Positions 34,978-43,528 of a stretch of 64,000 bases of DNA are shown here, piece by piece. The stretch is taken from the NCBI GenBank assembly GCA_047973225.1, contig JBKEBQ010000017.1, positions 15,521 to 79,520 on the forward strand, given 5' to 3'. Under the pieces are notes generated by a model that saw only the letters and a list, made by a program, of their open reading frames with translations, searched no databases and was not told where the DNA came from. The position numbers and the translations under genes are program-made. The stretch comes from JBKEBQ01 sp047973225. GTDB lineage: Bacteria; Bacillota_I; Bacilli_A; Erysipelotrichales; Erysipelotrichaceae. How positions within the stretch are numbered: position 1 is the first letter of the stretch; each line of letters opens with the position of its first letter.

Positions 34978-35021
34978 GAGTAAATATAAATTTACTCCTT
35001 GTTGTTTATACGATAAACAAC
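34978..35021 (+). promoter_or_regulatory. Two leader hairpins ahead of rpsF, possible S6:S18 autoregulatory RNA
   Basis: GAGTAAAT (34978-34985) pairs with ATTTACTC (34990-34997), and GTTGTTTAT (35001-35009) pairs perfectly with ATAAACAAC (35013-35021) around a three-base ACG loop. They lie at the 5' end of the predicted transcript, just upstream of AAGGAGG. Ribosomal S6:S18 operons are known to carry a leader that binds the S6-S18 complex; the conserved CCG-type bulge is not obvious here. Confidence 0.45.
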
Positions 35022-35046
35022 CATTAGACCAAAAGGAGGTGTACAA

Positions 35047-35340
35047 ATGAAAAAATATGAAATCATGTACATCGTGAACGCATCGCTAGAAGATGCAACA
35101 AGAGCAAAAGTTGTTGAAGGGTTGCATAAAACTTTAACAGACCACAAAGCTACGATTGATAAAGTAGATGAGTGGGGTGCAAAAGCGTTCGCGTATGAAA
35201 TTAACCACATGAGAAAAGGTTACTATTATGTAATTAATGTAACTGCAACTAACGAAGCAATTGAAGAATTTAATCGTTTAACCCGCATCAATACAAATGT
35301 TATTCGATTCTTAGTTGTAAAAACAGACGAAGAGAAGTAA
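35047..35340 (+). CDS. rpsF: 30S ribosomal protein S6
   Basis: A 97-residue protein that binds S18 in the central platform of the 30S subunit. It has the family start MKKYEIMYIVNAS and the WGAKAFAYEINHMRKGYYYVI core near residues 43-63. AAGGAGGTGT lies before the ATG. It leads the conserved rpsF-ssb-rpsR operon with gaps of 13 and 15 bases. Confidence 0.97.
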   Translation: MKKYEIMYIVNASLEDATRAKVVEGLHKTLTDHKATIDKVDEWGAKAFAYEINHMRKGYYYVINVTATNEAIEEFNRLTRINTNVIRFLVVKTDEEK

Positions 35341-35353
35341 GGAGGAAAAACAG

Positions 35354-35827
35354 ATGATCAATCGTGTCGTATTAGTAGGACGTCTTACCAAAGACTTGGA
35401 ACTAAGGAAAACGCCAACAGGGACTTCTGTTACCTCGTTTACCATGGCTGTCAATCGACGTTTTAAACAAGAGGGACAACCAGATGCAGATTTTATTCGC
35501 TGTACAGCTTGGAATAAGACAGCTGAGTTGATGGCACAATACTTAAACAAAGGTGCCTTAATTGGTGTAGAAGGAAGAATACAAACAGGAAGCTATCAAG
35601 ATAAAGATGGAAAAACGGTGTATACAACAGATGTTGTAATCGACAATGTTCAATTTTTAGAAAATAAAAATGCTTCTTCACAAGCGAGCACACAAGCATA
35701 TGCTCCACAAACATCAATGCAACAGCAAAGCGGATATACATCTCAACAAAACACAGCACAAGAAGAAGATCCATTTGGAAATGATGGAAATTCTCTAGAT
35801 ATTGCTAGTGATGATTTACCATTTTAA
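35354..35827 (+). CDS. ssb: Single-stranded DNA-binding protein
   Basis: A 157-residue SSB: an OB-fold domain (about 1-105) starting MINRVVLVGRLTKDLELR, with GVEGRIQTGSY near residue 75, then a Gln/Ser-rich flexible linker (105-145) and the acidic tip SDDLPF that docks replication and repair partners. AAGGAGGAAA precedes the ATG. The place between rpsF and rpsR is the standard one in Firmicutes. No unusual features. Confidence 0.97.
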   Translation: MINRVVLVGRLTKDLELRKTPTGTSVTSFTMAVNRRFKQEGQPDADFIRCTAWNKTAELMAQYLNKGALIGVEGRIQTGSYQDKDGKTVYTTDVVIDNVQFLENKNASSQASTQAYAPQTSMQQQSGYTSQQNTAQEEDPFGNDGNSLDIASDDLPF

Positions 35828-35842
35828 TGAAAGGAGTATATC

Positions 35843-36073
35843 ATGGCTTTTAAAAAACAAAGAGTAGGACGTAGAAAAGTTTGTTATTTCACAAAAAACA
35901 AGATTGAAACCATTGACTATAAAGATACAGAATTATTAAGAAAATTTATTTCTGCAAATGGAAAAATTATTCCACGCCGCGTTACGGGTACCAAAGCAAA
36001 ATACCAAAGAATGCTAGCTACGGCTATCAAACGTGCACGTCAGATGGCACTACTTCCTTACGTAGAAGATTAA
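35843..36073 (+). CDS. rpsR: 30S ribosomal protein S18
   Basis: A 76-residue basic protein with the S18 signature KIETIDYKDTELLRKFIS and RRVTGTKAKYQR. An N-terminal VCYF stands where zinc-binding S18 forms carry a CxxC motif, so this is the zinc-free type. AAGGAG precedes the ATG. Last gene of the operon; a terminator follows. Confidence 0.97.
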   Translation: MAFKKQRVGRRKVCYFTKNKIETIDYKDTELLRKFISANGKIIPRRVTGTKAKYQRMLATAIKRARQMALLPYVED

Positions 36074-36078
36074 TTAAC

Positions 36079-36104
36079 AAAAGCAACTTCGGTTGTTTTT
36101 TTAT
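36079..36104 (+). terminator. Terminator of the rpsF-ssb-rpsR operon
   Basis: AAAAGCAAC and GTTGTTTTTTT around a UUCG tetraloop, a compact stable stem followed by T residues, just after the rpsR stop. Confidence 0.8.
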
Positions 36105-36149
36105 TTGCAGAAGTTTTTTTAGATGAAAGTTTATTAAATACTAAAACCG

Positions 36150-36158
36150 TGTTATAGT
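36150..36158 (+). promoter_or_regulatory. Extended -10 promoter giving a leaderless lipoprotein transcript
   Basis: TGT plus TATAGT ends six bases before the ATG at 36165, with no ribosome binding site between. The predicted transcript start is at the ATG. Confidence 0.6.
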
Positions 36159-36164
36159 TATCAC

Positions 36165-36644
36165 ATGAAAAATAAAGATAGAGGGGTTCTGCAAATCGTA
36201 CTTTTCATTTTTTTAAGTTTTAGTATGCTGGTATCGTGTGCAGCAAATAAAGAGGAAGAATCCAAAACGGACTTAAGCGTTTGTCTAAAACAAATCGAAG
36301 ATACGCATAATTTAAAAATAATGAGTGAAATAAAATTGAAAGCAAAAAATGATGAACTTATGTTTTTTCAACAAGTGACGAGTGCAAAGTTTAAGAAAGA
36401 ATTATTACAGGCATACATAAAACAAGGGTATCAAAAGGAATTAGAAAAAAGTGCAAGAATAAAATCAAAAGAGGACAAAGACGATTGGAAATATTTTTAT
36501 CGTATCGATGAAGAAAAAAGCACGGTTAAAGAATATAGTGAAAAGATATTCCCAAAAGAAAAGCAACGAAAAGAAGAATATGATTCTTTAAAAAAAACAA
36601 TCAAGCATTTAAAAAAGGAAGGCTATTCTTGTAAAAAGAAATAA
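36165..36644 (+). CDS. Hypothetical lipoprotein
   Basis: Not assigned to a family. A 159-residue protein with a lipoprotein signal (hydrophobic 8-23, lipobox LVSC, Cys25). The mature part is strongly charged and almost all helical (Lys/Glu-rich), with a likely coiled coil from about residue 90 to 155, ending in CKKK. It stands alone between two translation and replication operons, and its own promoter has the leaderless pattern. The only other cysteines are in LSVCLKQ and near the end. No enzyme motif is visible. Confidence 0.7.
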   Translation: MKNKDRGVLQIVLFIFLSFSMLVSCAANKEEESKTDLSVCLKQIEDTHNLKIMSEIKLKAKNDELMFFQQVTSAKFKKELLQAYIKQGYQKELEKSARIKSKEDKDDWKYFYRIDEEKSTVKEYSEKIFPKEKQRKEEYDSLKKTIKHLKKEGYSCKKK

Positions 36645-36926
36645 AGCTTTCGCTTTTTATAATGAGAAGAAATGATAAAATAAGAAAATCAAGCGTGTTT
36701 AAAAAAAGAAGCAGTTATCAATAGCAAGAGCTGGTGTTATGTATGTGTAGTGGATATAAAACAATGCAAATTTTTAAAAATTTCAAGGCGTTTGAAGTTT
36801 CTATACGTTTTTCTGTGGGCGAAAGTGGTATAATACAAGTAGTTTATTTTTGTGAAAGATAAAAAGATCAATCGAATATGCAACAGAGATATATGTAATT
36901 ATGTTGTGTTGTTAAGGAGGGATTGT

Positions 36927-38903
36927 ATGAAATTTATGGAAGGACTTAAAGTACAAGTAGGGACGATTGTACTGTTGGAGCTTGTCGTCATTATTTTGCT
37001 TGCGGTATTGGGGTTTCAAAACACAGCAATTGCTGTTTTATTATCTTTAATTGTGAATGTGACCTTGGTGTTTTGGATATTGTTTGTTTTCCAAAAACAT
37101 AAAGAAGATGAAGCCTTAGAAGTAGCTAGAGTATTGGGGAAAGAAACCAAGGAAGCATTCTCTTTTGGGGAGGTTGGAATTATTATTTACAACGAACAAT
37201 ATGAAGTTAGTTGGGTTAGTAGCTTTTTAGTGGAGCGTCATTTTGCTTGTGTTGGAAAAAAAGTATCTACGGTCTTTACAGATGTCGAGGAATTGTTTCA
37301 AGGAGAAGTAGATGTTGCAGAGAGTGTGCTTGATGGGAAAGTTTATGAAATCGCAAACAACACTGAAGCAAGAGTGATTTTCGTGAAAGATATTACTAAA
37401 TTTTCAACCATACATAAACAATTTGAAGATGAATCTTTAGTCGTAGGAATGGTGCATATGGACAATTATGCAGATGTGCAAACTTTTGAAGATGAAGCAA
37501 CGATTACCGCAGTGAATTTAAATTTGCGACAACCCATTGTAGATTGGGCGCAAGCCAAGGGAATTGTCATTCGAAGATTACGCAGTGATCGTTTCTTTTT
37601 GGTATTGAATGAAGAAATTTACGAAACATTAGTAGCAGAAAAGTTCGATATTCTCACTAAGACCAAAACGCGTGCTGAAGAAATAGAAGTCAATGTTACA
37701 TTATCCATGTCTTTCGCACGTGGGCATGTGGAACTTGCAGAGCTAGATAAGAGTGCAAATGATTTAGTAGAGTTGGCACAGAGTCGTGGAGGCGATCAAA
37801 TTGCGGTAAAACACAGCGATGGAGATGTTGAATTTTACGGTGGAAACAGTGAGGCTACAGCAACAAGAAGTCGTGTTCGGGTAAGAGTCATGGCGCAAAC
37901 ATTTAAAGAAGTTGTTATGGAAAGTGATCAAATTTTTTTAAGTGGTCATAAAGAAATGGACTTTGATTGCATGGGGGCAAATCTGGCCATTTCCAGACTT
38001 GTGCAATCCTATGGAAAAGAAGTGTATATTGTTTCAAAAAGTGGTGGTATTGAAAAACAATTAGAAGCAGCGATGAAAAATTTTGAAATAGATTTACAAC
38101 AAAGACATCAATTTATTAGTGATGAAGAAGCATTGAAGTTAAGAAATAAAAATGATCTTTTCATTGCCCTAGATTATCACAATCCTGAGCATACCAATGC
38201 ACCCAAATTGTTAGAAAAAATTGATCGTAGTATTGTGCTTGATCATCATCGTCGAGGTGAGGGCTTCATCAATAAACCGTTATTGGTGTATCTAGAATCC
38301 AGTGCGAGCTCATCATGTGAGTTGATTGGTGAAATGATAGCGTATCAGCCAGGTCATGTTGAAATTAGTGAAGCTGAAGCAACGATTATGTATTTGGGGA
38401 TTTTAATTGATACCAATCATTTTAAAATGCGTACAGGATTTCGTACATTTGAAGCTTGTGCACAATTGCGTAAGTGGGGTGTGAATACCGGAGAAGCAGA
38501 GAATTTTGTGAAAGAAGATTATGGTGAATTTGAATCTAAGGTAAATGTTCTCAAATATAGCGAAGTATACCATGATGATATTATGATTGCTTGTGTGGAA
38601 AGTGAAAATGTATTATCCAGATCCTTGATGTCGATGAGTGCAGATCGAATGCTCAGTATCAAGGATATGGAAGCATCCTTTGTGATTGCCCGCATTTCAG
38701 AAACGGAAGTTGGGATTTCGGCTCGCAGTCGTGGGGAAATTAATGTACAAGTAATTATGGAGGCATTACAAGGTGGTGGGCACTTTAGTGCAGCAGCCAC
38801 ACAAATAGAAAATAAAACAATACAAGAAGTAAAAGCGTTGTTGCAAAAAACGCTTGATGAATACTTGGAGGAGGATGAAGTCAATGAAAGTGATATTGCT
38901 TAA
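36927..38903 (+). CDS. gdpP: c-di-AMP phosphodiesterase GdpP (DHH-DHHA1)
   Basis: Membrane enzyme that hydrolyses cyclic di-AMP and so tunes wall, potassium and stress responses. From the ATG at 36927 (AAGGAGGG upstream) it has 658 residues: two membrane segments (about 8-52), a PAS-like region, a degenerate GGDEF domain (ending RGGDQIAVKH), then the DHH domain with GHKEMDFDCMGANLA, ALDYHNPEH and LDHHRR, and DHHA1 with GGGHFSAAAT. All metal-binding motifs are present. The stop lies inside rplI, which starts 20 bases before it, the standard gdpP-rplI-dnaB arrangement. Confidence 0.93.
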   Translation: MKFMEGLKVQVGTIVLLELVVIILLAVLGFQNTAIAVLLSLIVNVTLVFWILFVFQKHKEDEALEVARVLGKETKEAFSFGEVGIIIYNEQYEVSWVSSFLVERHFACVGKKVSTVFTDVEELFQGEVDVAESVLDGKVYEIANNTEARVIFVKDITKFSTIHKQFEDESLVVGMVHMDNYADVQTFEDEATITAVNLNLRQPIVDWAQAKGIVIRRLRSDRFFLVLNEEIYETLVAEKFDILTKTKTRAEEIEVNVTLSMSFARGHVELAELDKSANDLVELAQSRGGDQIAVKHSDGDVEFYGGNSEATATRSRVRVRVMAQTFKEVVMESDQIFLSGHKEMDFDCMGANLAISRLVQSYGKEVYIVSKSGGIEKQLEAAMKNFEIDLQQRHQFISDEEALKLRNKNDLFIALDYHNPEHTNAPKLLEKIDRSIVLDHHRRGEGFINKPLLVYLESSASSSCELIGEMIAYQPGHVEISEAEATIMYLGILIDTNHFKMRTGFRTFEACAQLRKWGVNTGEAENFVKEDYGEFESKVNVLKYSEVYHDDIMIACVESENVLSRSLMSMSADRMLSIKDMEASFVIARISETEVGISARSRGEINVQVIMEALQGGGHFSAAATQIENKTIQEVKALLQKTLDEYLEEDEVNESDIA

Positions 38904-39336
38904 GGATGTTAAAAACGTTGGGAAACAAGGCGAAACTGTTGAAGTTGCAGCAGGATATGGAAGAAATTTTTTAATTGCAAAAGGATTTGCTGTTGCTGAA
39001 ACACAGCGTAGTAAAGAAATTTTATCAAATCAAAAAGCTGATGCCAAAGCACAGGCGAAACAAGCAGAGAAAGTAGCAGAGGATTTGAAAGCAACATTGA
39101 AGAAATCAATTGTTGAATATAGCGTAAAAGTGGGAGCAGGAGGGCGTGTATTTGGGGGTGTTTCCAGCAAACAAATTGTTGAAGGTTTAAAGAAGCAACA
39201 TAACATTATCATTGATAAACACAAGCTAATTGATAGCTCCCCTATTTCTTCATTAGGAACAACGATTGTCAAAATTGACTTGTATAAAAATAAAGTTATC
39301 GGTGAGATTTTCGTGCATCTCAGTGAGAGCAAATAG
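38884..39336 (+). CDS. rplI: 50S ribosomal protein L9
   Basis: A 150-residue protein with the two-domain L9 form: MKVILLKDVKNVGKQGE and GYGRNFLIAKGFA in the N-terminal domain, a long connecting helix rich in Ala/Lys/Gln, and a C-terminal rRNA-binding domain (FGGVSSKQIVEGL). GGAGGATG precedes the ATG at 38884; the gene overlaps gdpP by 20 bases and ends one base before dnaB. Nothing unusual. Confidence 0.96.
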   Translation: MKVILLKDVKNVGKQGETVEVAAGYGRNFLIAKGFAVAETQRSKEILSNQKADAKAQAKQAEKVAEDLKATLKKSIVEYSVKVGAGGRVFGGVSSKQIVEGLKKQHNIIIDKHKLIDSSPISSLGTTIVKIDLYKNKVIGEIFVHLSESK

Positions 39337-39337
39337 T

Positions 39338-40729
39338 ATGGCACGAGCATTACCACATAATGTGGAAGCGGAACAATCGATTTTAGGAGCGCTTCTTATT
39401 TATCCGAGTGTATCGAAAACGGTTTTTGAACAAGCGTTAGATGAAAGTGATTTTTTTATGGAACATCATCGTCATATTTTTGCATCGATGATGCAGTTGA
39501 TTGAAGCAGGAAAACCCATTGATGCGACCACGATTGTCGCAAAACTGCAAGATAGTGAACAGCTTGCTTTGGTTGGTGGGGCAGAGTATATCTTAGCTCT
39601 GAGTGATAGTGCGGTTACCAGCGCTAATGTGAATTATTATATAGAAATTGTAAAAGATAAAGCGGATGCAAGACGTTTGATTATGATATCAGAAGCCATT
39701 GCCGAAACAGGATTTGATACGAACAACTCTTTAGAGGAGTTATTGGATGATGCCGAAAGTAAAATTTTGAGTATCACAAGAAACCGTAGAGTTACGGATT
39801 TTCGTTCCAGTCGTGATATTGCGACCAGTGTTATGAATGAGATTGATGAACTACAAAAATCAAAAGAAGGAATTACGGGAATTAAAACTGGTTATGCGGA
39901 AATGGATCGCATGACCAATGGTTTACAACGTGGAGATTTGATTATTTTAGCAGCAAGACCATCCGTTGGAAAAACGGCATTTGCGTTAAATTTAGCATTA
40001 CGGAGTGCTTTGCATAATCGAAAAACAAGCAATGGAGCAATTGCGGTTTTTTCGCTAGAAATGCCATCCGAGCAATTGATGAAACGTATTTTAAGTGCAC
40101 AAAGTAAAGTGGAAGGAAATAAGTTACGAAATGGAAAACTACAAAATGACGAGACAAATCGTCTTTATGAAGCAGTAAATAAAATAAAAGATTTAAAATT
40201 GTTTGTGGATGATACCAGTTCGATTCGCATTGGTGAAGTATTTTCAAAATGCCGAAAACTAGCGAGTGATCAAAATGGTTTAGACTTGGTGATTGTAGAC
40301 TACTTACAGCTTATTCAAGGCAGTGGAAAACGCAGTAATGATAATCGTCAACAAGAAGTATCGGATATTTCAAGATCATTGAAAATTATGGCTCGTGATT
40401 TGAATTGCCCTGTTATTGCATTATCGCAGCTATCGCGTTCCGTTGAACAGCGGGCAGGGGATAAGCGTCCCATGCTTTCTGATCTAAGAGAATCGGGGTC
40501 GATTGAACAAGATGCAGATATTGTCTTATTTTTATATCGTGAGGATTATCACAATAAATCAGAAGAAGCAAGAAGTGAAAATGCCGAAAAAGAAGTAGTA
40601 CCAGTAGAAGTTTTAATGGAAAAACATCGTAATGGAGCAACGGGCTCTTTTACATTACAATTCGAGAAAAAAATCAATGCATTTTATTCAGATGGAGAAT
40701 ATTATCATGATGGGGGAAGTAAATATTAA
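39338..40729 (+). CDS. dnaB: Replicative DNA helicase DnaB
   Basis: Hexameric helicase that unwinds the fork on the lagging strand. From the ATG at 39338 it has 463 residues: a helical N-terminal domain beginning RALPHNVEAEQSILGALL, a linker, and the RecA-like motor with Walker A AARPSVGKTAFAL, Walker B LVIVDYLQLI, LSQLSRSVEQR and SDLRESGSIEQDAD. A frame upstream is open but lacks homology. The stop overlaps the next gene's ATG (TAATG). No intein and no frameshift. Confidence 0.96.
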   Translation: MARALPHNVEAEQSILGALLIYPSVSKTVFEQALDESDFFMEHHRHIFASMMQLIEAGKPIDATTIVAKLQDSEQLALVGGAEYILALSDSAVTSANVNYYIEIVKDKADARRLIMISEAIAETGFDTNNSLEELLDDAESKILSITRNRRVTDFRSSRDIATSVMNEIDELQKSKEGITGIKTGYAEMDRMTNGLQRGDLIILAARPSVGKTAFALNLALRSALHNRKTSNGAIAVFSLEMPSEQLMKRILSAQSKVEGNKLRNGKLQNDETNRLYEAVNKIKDLKLFVDDTSSIRIGEVFSKCRKLASDQNGLDLVIVDYLQLIQGSGKRSNDNRQQEVSDISRSLKIMARDLNCPVIALSQLSRSVEQRAGDKRPMLSDLRESGSIEQDADIVLFLYREDYHNKSEEARSENAEKEVVPVEVLMEKHRNGATGSFTLQFEKKINAFYSDGEYYHDGGSKY

Positions 40730-41478
40730 TGTTGAAGTTTTTTTTATTGGCAAGTGGCTCTAAGGGAAATAGCTGTATTGTGGAAGATGAACATACATCG
40801 ATTGTGATTGATTGTGGAGGACCCAAACGATATTTAATGGATTGTTTTTCAAAAATTACGTATGACCATTCCAAAACTAAGGCACTGTTCATTACCCATG
40901 AACATAAAGATCATATTGAAAGATTGAAGATGTTTGATAATATTCCAACCTATGCCATGTGTTCACTTCCCATCAAGCATTACAATAAAGTGAATGCATA
41001 CGATACGATAGCGATAGACACCCTTGCAATACGTGTGATTCCCACTTCACATGATACAAAAGACTCTTGTGGATTTGTGGTTACAAGTAAGCAAGAAAAA
41101 CTTGTATATATGACAGATACAGGATATATTAGTGATGAAATTAAGCCTTACCTTATAAATGCTGATTTTTATGTTTTTGAAAGTAACCATGACCTTGAAA
41201 TGTTGATGAAGACAGATCGCCCTGCGTTTATCAAACAAAGAATTGCTAGCGATGCAGGGCATTTGTGTAATGAGGATAGCGCAAAAGCATTGAGTGAGTT
41301 GGTTGGCGAGAATACCAAAGAAATTGTATTGGCGCATATTAGTGAAGCGGGAAACAGTAAATCATTGGCAATGCAAACGCTACAACAAGCGTTTCAACGC
41401 CAACAGATCAATTATGAACATATTCGCATGATTGCCGCATCGCAATTTGAGATTGTGTTTGGAGGAAAGCAACAATAG
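40729..41478 (+). CDS. walJ: WalJ/YycJ-family metallo-beta-lactamase fold hydrolase
   Basis: A 249-residue MBL-fold protein with the metal motif ITHEHKDHIERL near residue 57, MTDTGYISDE near 126 and AHISEAGNS near 203. It begins FFLLASGSKGNSCIVEDEH, as in YycJ/WalJ proteins, which have 5'-exonuclease activity and affect coordination of replication with cell division. In many Firmicutes it belongs to the walKR operon; here it follows dnaB directly (shared TAATG), and no walKR genes are present in the window. Confidence 0.9.
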   Translation: MLKFFLLASGSKGNSCIVEDEHTSIVIDCGGPKRYLMDCFSKITYDHSKTKALFITHEHKDHIERLKMFDNIPTYAMCSLPIKHYNKVNAYDTIAIDTLAIRVIPTSHDTKDSCGFVVTSKQEKLVYMTDTGYISDEIKPYLINADFYVFESNHDLEMLMKTDRPAFIKQRIASDAGHLCNEDSAKALSELVGENTKEIVLAHISEAGNSKSLAMQTLQQAFQRQQINYEHIRMIAASQFEIVFGGKQQ

Positions 41479-41605
41479 AAGTTTAAACAACTTCTTTTTT
41501 GTCTAAATAGTTAGTTGAGCATAACTTTTGTACTGCATAATTCTTAGTGGTAGTCTTAAGCATATACACATGGAAAACCACATGTGAAAAAAAGGAGAAA
41601 TGAAC

Positions 41606-42217
41606 ATGAGTTATATATTGAAAGATTTACCATATGCATATTCTGCGTTAGAACCATATATTGATGAACAAACGATGAGGATTCATCATGATAAACATCA
41701 TCAAGGATATGTTAATAACCTAAATGCGATTGTAGAAAAACATCCGTCTTTTTTTGAAGGAAAAGAAATCGAGGAAGTCTTAAAGAACATTGATACACTT
41801 CCAGAAGATATCCGCTCAATTGTCAAAAATAATGGAGGAGGACATGCCAATCATACTTTGTTTTGGGAGGGCTTAAGCGAAGAGAAACAAGCAGTAGAGG
41901 GGGAAGTTATTGATGCTATTATCAAAACGTTCACATCGTTTGAAGCATTTAAAGAAGCATTCGCTAAAGCGGCAACCACCCGCTTTGGTTCTGGTTGGGC
42001 ATGGCTTGTCTTACAAGGGGACACGCTAGAAATCGTTTCTACCGCAAACCAAGATTCACCATTAAGTGATGGGAAAATTCCTTTATTGGCACTTGATGTG
42101 TGGGAACACGCATATTATTTGAAATACCAAAACCTTCGTGGTGATTATATTACAGCATTCTGGAATATTGTCAATTGGCAGGAAGTGAATCGTCGTTATC
42201 TACAGTATAAAAAATAA
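41606..42217 (+). CDS. sodA: Superoxide dismutase (Fe/Mn family)
   Basis: A 203-residue enzyme that dismutates superoxide in the cytoplasm. The metal ligands are seen in MRIHHDKHHQGYVNNLN (first His), GGGHANHTLFW (second His) and DVWEHAYYLKYQ (Asp and third His). The GGGHANHT form and GSGWAWLV are typical of manganese/cambialistic enzymes; the metal cannot be set from sequence. The ATG at 41606 is properly spaced from AAAGGAG; one at 41600 is too close. Single gene with about 125 bases of upstream DNA. Confidence 0.95.
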   Translation: MSYILKDLPYAYSALEPYIDEQTMRIHHDKHHQGYVNNLNAIVEKHPSFFEGKEIEEVLKNIDTLPEDIRSIVKNNGGGHANHTLFWEGLSEEKQAVEGEVIDAIIKTFTSFEAFKEAFAKAATTRFGSGWAWLVLQGDTLEIVSTANQDSPLSDGKIPLLALDVWEHAYYLKYQNLRGDYITAFWNIVNWQEVNRRYLQYKK

Positions 42218-42316
42218 TCCAAGTGAAGCACTGCTGTTTATGCAAAGTGGTGAATGACAAAAGAGGTATTTATATGTTGTGCTTGCCACAATTCTTTTGA
42301 TGAATGTGAAGGTCTT

Positions 42317-42325
42317 TGTTATAAT
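42317..42325 (+). promoter_or_regulatory. Promoter giving a leaderless rlmH transcript
   Basis: TTGATG (42297-42302), 17-base spacer, then TGT plus TATAAT (42317-42325), followed by exactly six bases and the ATG at 42332. No ribosome binding site is present. The best formed of the six such promoters. Confidence 0.68.
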
Positions 42326-42331
42326 ACAGCT

Positions 42332-42808
42332 ATGATAAAAGTAATTAGCGTTGGCAAAGTGAAGGACAAGGCTCTACAAACATTGTGCAACGAATATGTA
42401 AAAAGAATGCAACCCTATCAAAAACTGGATCTTGTTGAAGTGAAGGATGAAAGCATCCCCCAAAATGTTTCTATAAAACAAGCGCAACAAATCAAAGATA
42501 AAGAAGGCAATGCAGTGCTTGCGAAGGTGAAAGAGACAGATTATGTTATTTTGTTAGATTTACATGGGCAATCATGTAGTAGCGAGGAATTTGCGAAAAA
42601 ATTAGCAGACATTCAAACCTATCAAAGTGCCAATATCATCTTTATTATTGGCGGTAGTTTAGGGGTATCGGATGCGCTTGTGGCACGGGCAAATTATCGT
42701 CTTCAATTGTCAAAGATGACCTTTTTACATCAAATGAGTAAATATATTTTATTGGAACAAATATATAGGGCGTACAAGATTATGAATCGTGAAACTTATC
42801 ATAAATAA
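42332..42808 (+). CDS. rlmH: 23S rRNA (pseudouridine1915-N3)-methyltransferase
   Basis: SPOUT-class methyltransferase that modifies pseudouridine 1915 in helix 69 of 23S rRNA. The 158 residues begin MIKVISVGKVKDKALQTLC, as in the family, and hold the trefoil-knot motifs VILLDLHGQSCSSEEFA, FIIGGSLGVSD and the C-terminal LLEQIYRAYKIMNRETYHK. A longer upstream frame contains the promoter itself and is not coding. Single gene ending before a clear terminator. Confidence 0.96.
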   Translation: MIKVISVGKVKDKALQTLCNEYVKRMQPYQKLDLVEVKDESIPQNVSIKQAQQIKDKEGNAVLAKVKETDYVILLDLHGQSCSSEEFAKKLADIQTYQSANIIFIIGGSLGVSDALVARANYRLQLSKMTFLHQMSKYILLEQIYRAYKIMNRETYHK

Positions 42809-42869
42809 ATAGTTTTTGTTGAAGAAGGATTGCGTACGTAAAAAATGTTAGATAATATAGTAGAAGTGG

Positions 42870-42898
42870 AAAAGAGATGGTTGAATACTATCTCTTTT
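42870..42898 (+). terminator. Terminator after rlmH
   Basis: AAAAGAGAT (42870-42878) and ATCTCTTTT (42890-42898) form a perfect stem. The remaining intergenic DNA up to the ptsH start at 43194 is AT-rich; I see no further gene in it. Confidence 0.75.
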
Positions 42899-43193
42899 AA
42901 AATAATTTTCATTTTGCGTTATTAAATGTATATAGGGAAATGAATAGATTGGTTTATTGGTGCATCGTTTGTGAAAGATAGAGTATGTAAATAAAAGTTT
43001 GTTAATGGTTTTTGAAAGTTGAAGGTAACGAATAAAGTTATGAATCTTGTTTACAAATATGTAAATTTTGTTTGAAAGAAGCATATAGAAGCAAAAAAAG
43101 GTTTTAAGTAGTAAATAAACATTGTAAGTGGTTTCGAATTGTTGTAGAATATGAGTGTTAGACAAAGATTGTCATGATATCAGGAGGAAAAAT

Positions 43194-43460
43194 ATGAAGC
43201 AAATTACAGTAACCGTAGTGGATCCAGTTGGATTACATGCTCGTCCTGCAACTGTTGCAGTTCATGCAGCAGGAAAATACAAATGTGAAGTGAATATATC
43301 ATTTGGCGGACGTGAAGTAAACATGAAATCAATTATGGGTGTTATGTCACTTGGAATCCCTACACAATCAGAAATTACAATTTCTTGTAATGGAGAAGAT
43401 GAAGACGCAGCATTGGCAGCGATTGAAGAAGTATTACGCACACAAAAAATTATTGGATAA
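43194..43460 (+). CDS. ptsH: Phosphocarrier protein HPr
   Basis: Carries phosphate from enzyme I to sugar-specific PTS enzymes. The 88-residue protein has the active His15 in GLHARPAT and the regulatory Ser46 in VNMKSIMGVMSLG. Ser46 is the site that HPr kinase phosphorylates to turn HPr into a CcpA co-repressor. AGGAGGAAAA precedes the ATG at 43194. Unlike in Bacillus it is not next to ptsI; here it stands alone with its own terminator. Confidence 0.96.
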   Translation: MKQITVTVVDPVGLHARPATVAVHAAGKYKCEVNISFGGREVNMKSIMGVMSLGIPTQSEITISCNGEDEDAALAAIEEVLRTQKIIG

Positions 43461-43476
43461 TACAATAAAAATGGCG

Positions 43477-43503
43477 AAGAGGTGGTTATATATCACCTCT
43501 TTC
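43477..43503 (+). terminator. Terminator of ptsH
   Basis: GAGGTG (43479-43484) and CACCTC (43494-43499), extended by AA/TT pairs, and a T-rich tail. Confidence 0.75.
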
Positions 43504-43528
43504 TTATTTAGAAAAGAGGAAATAGAGT

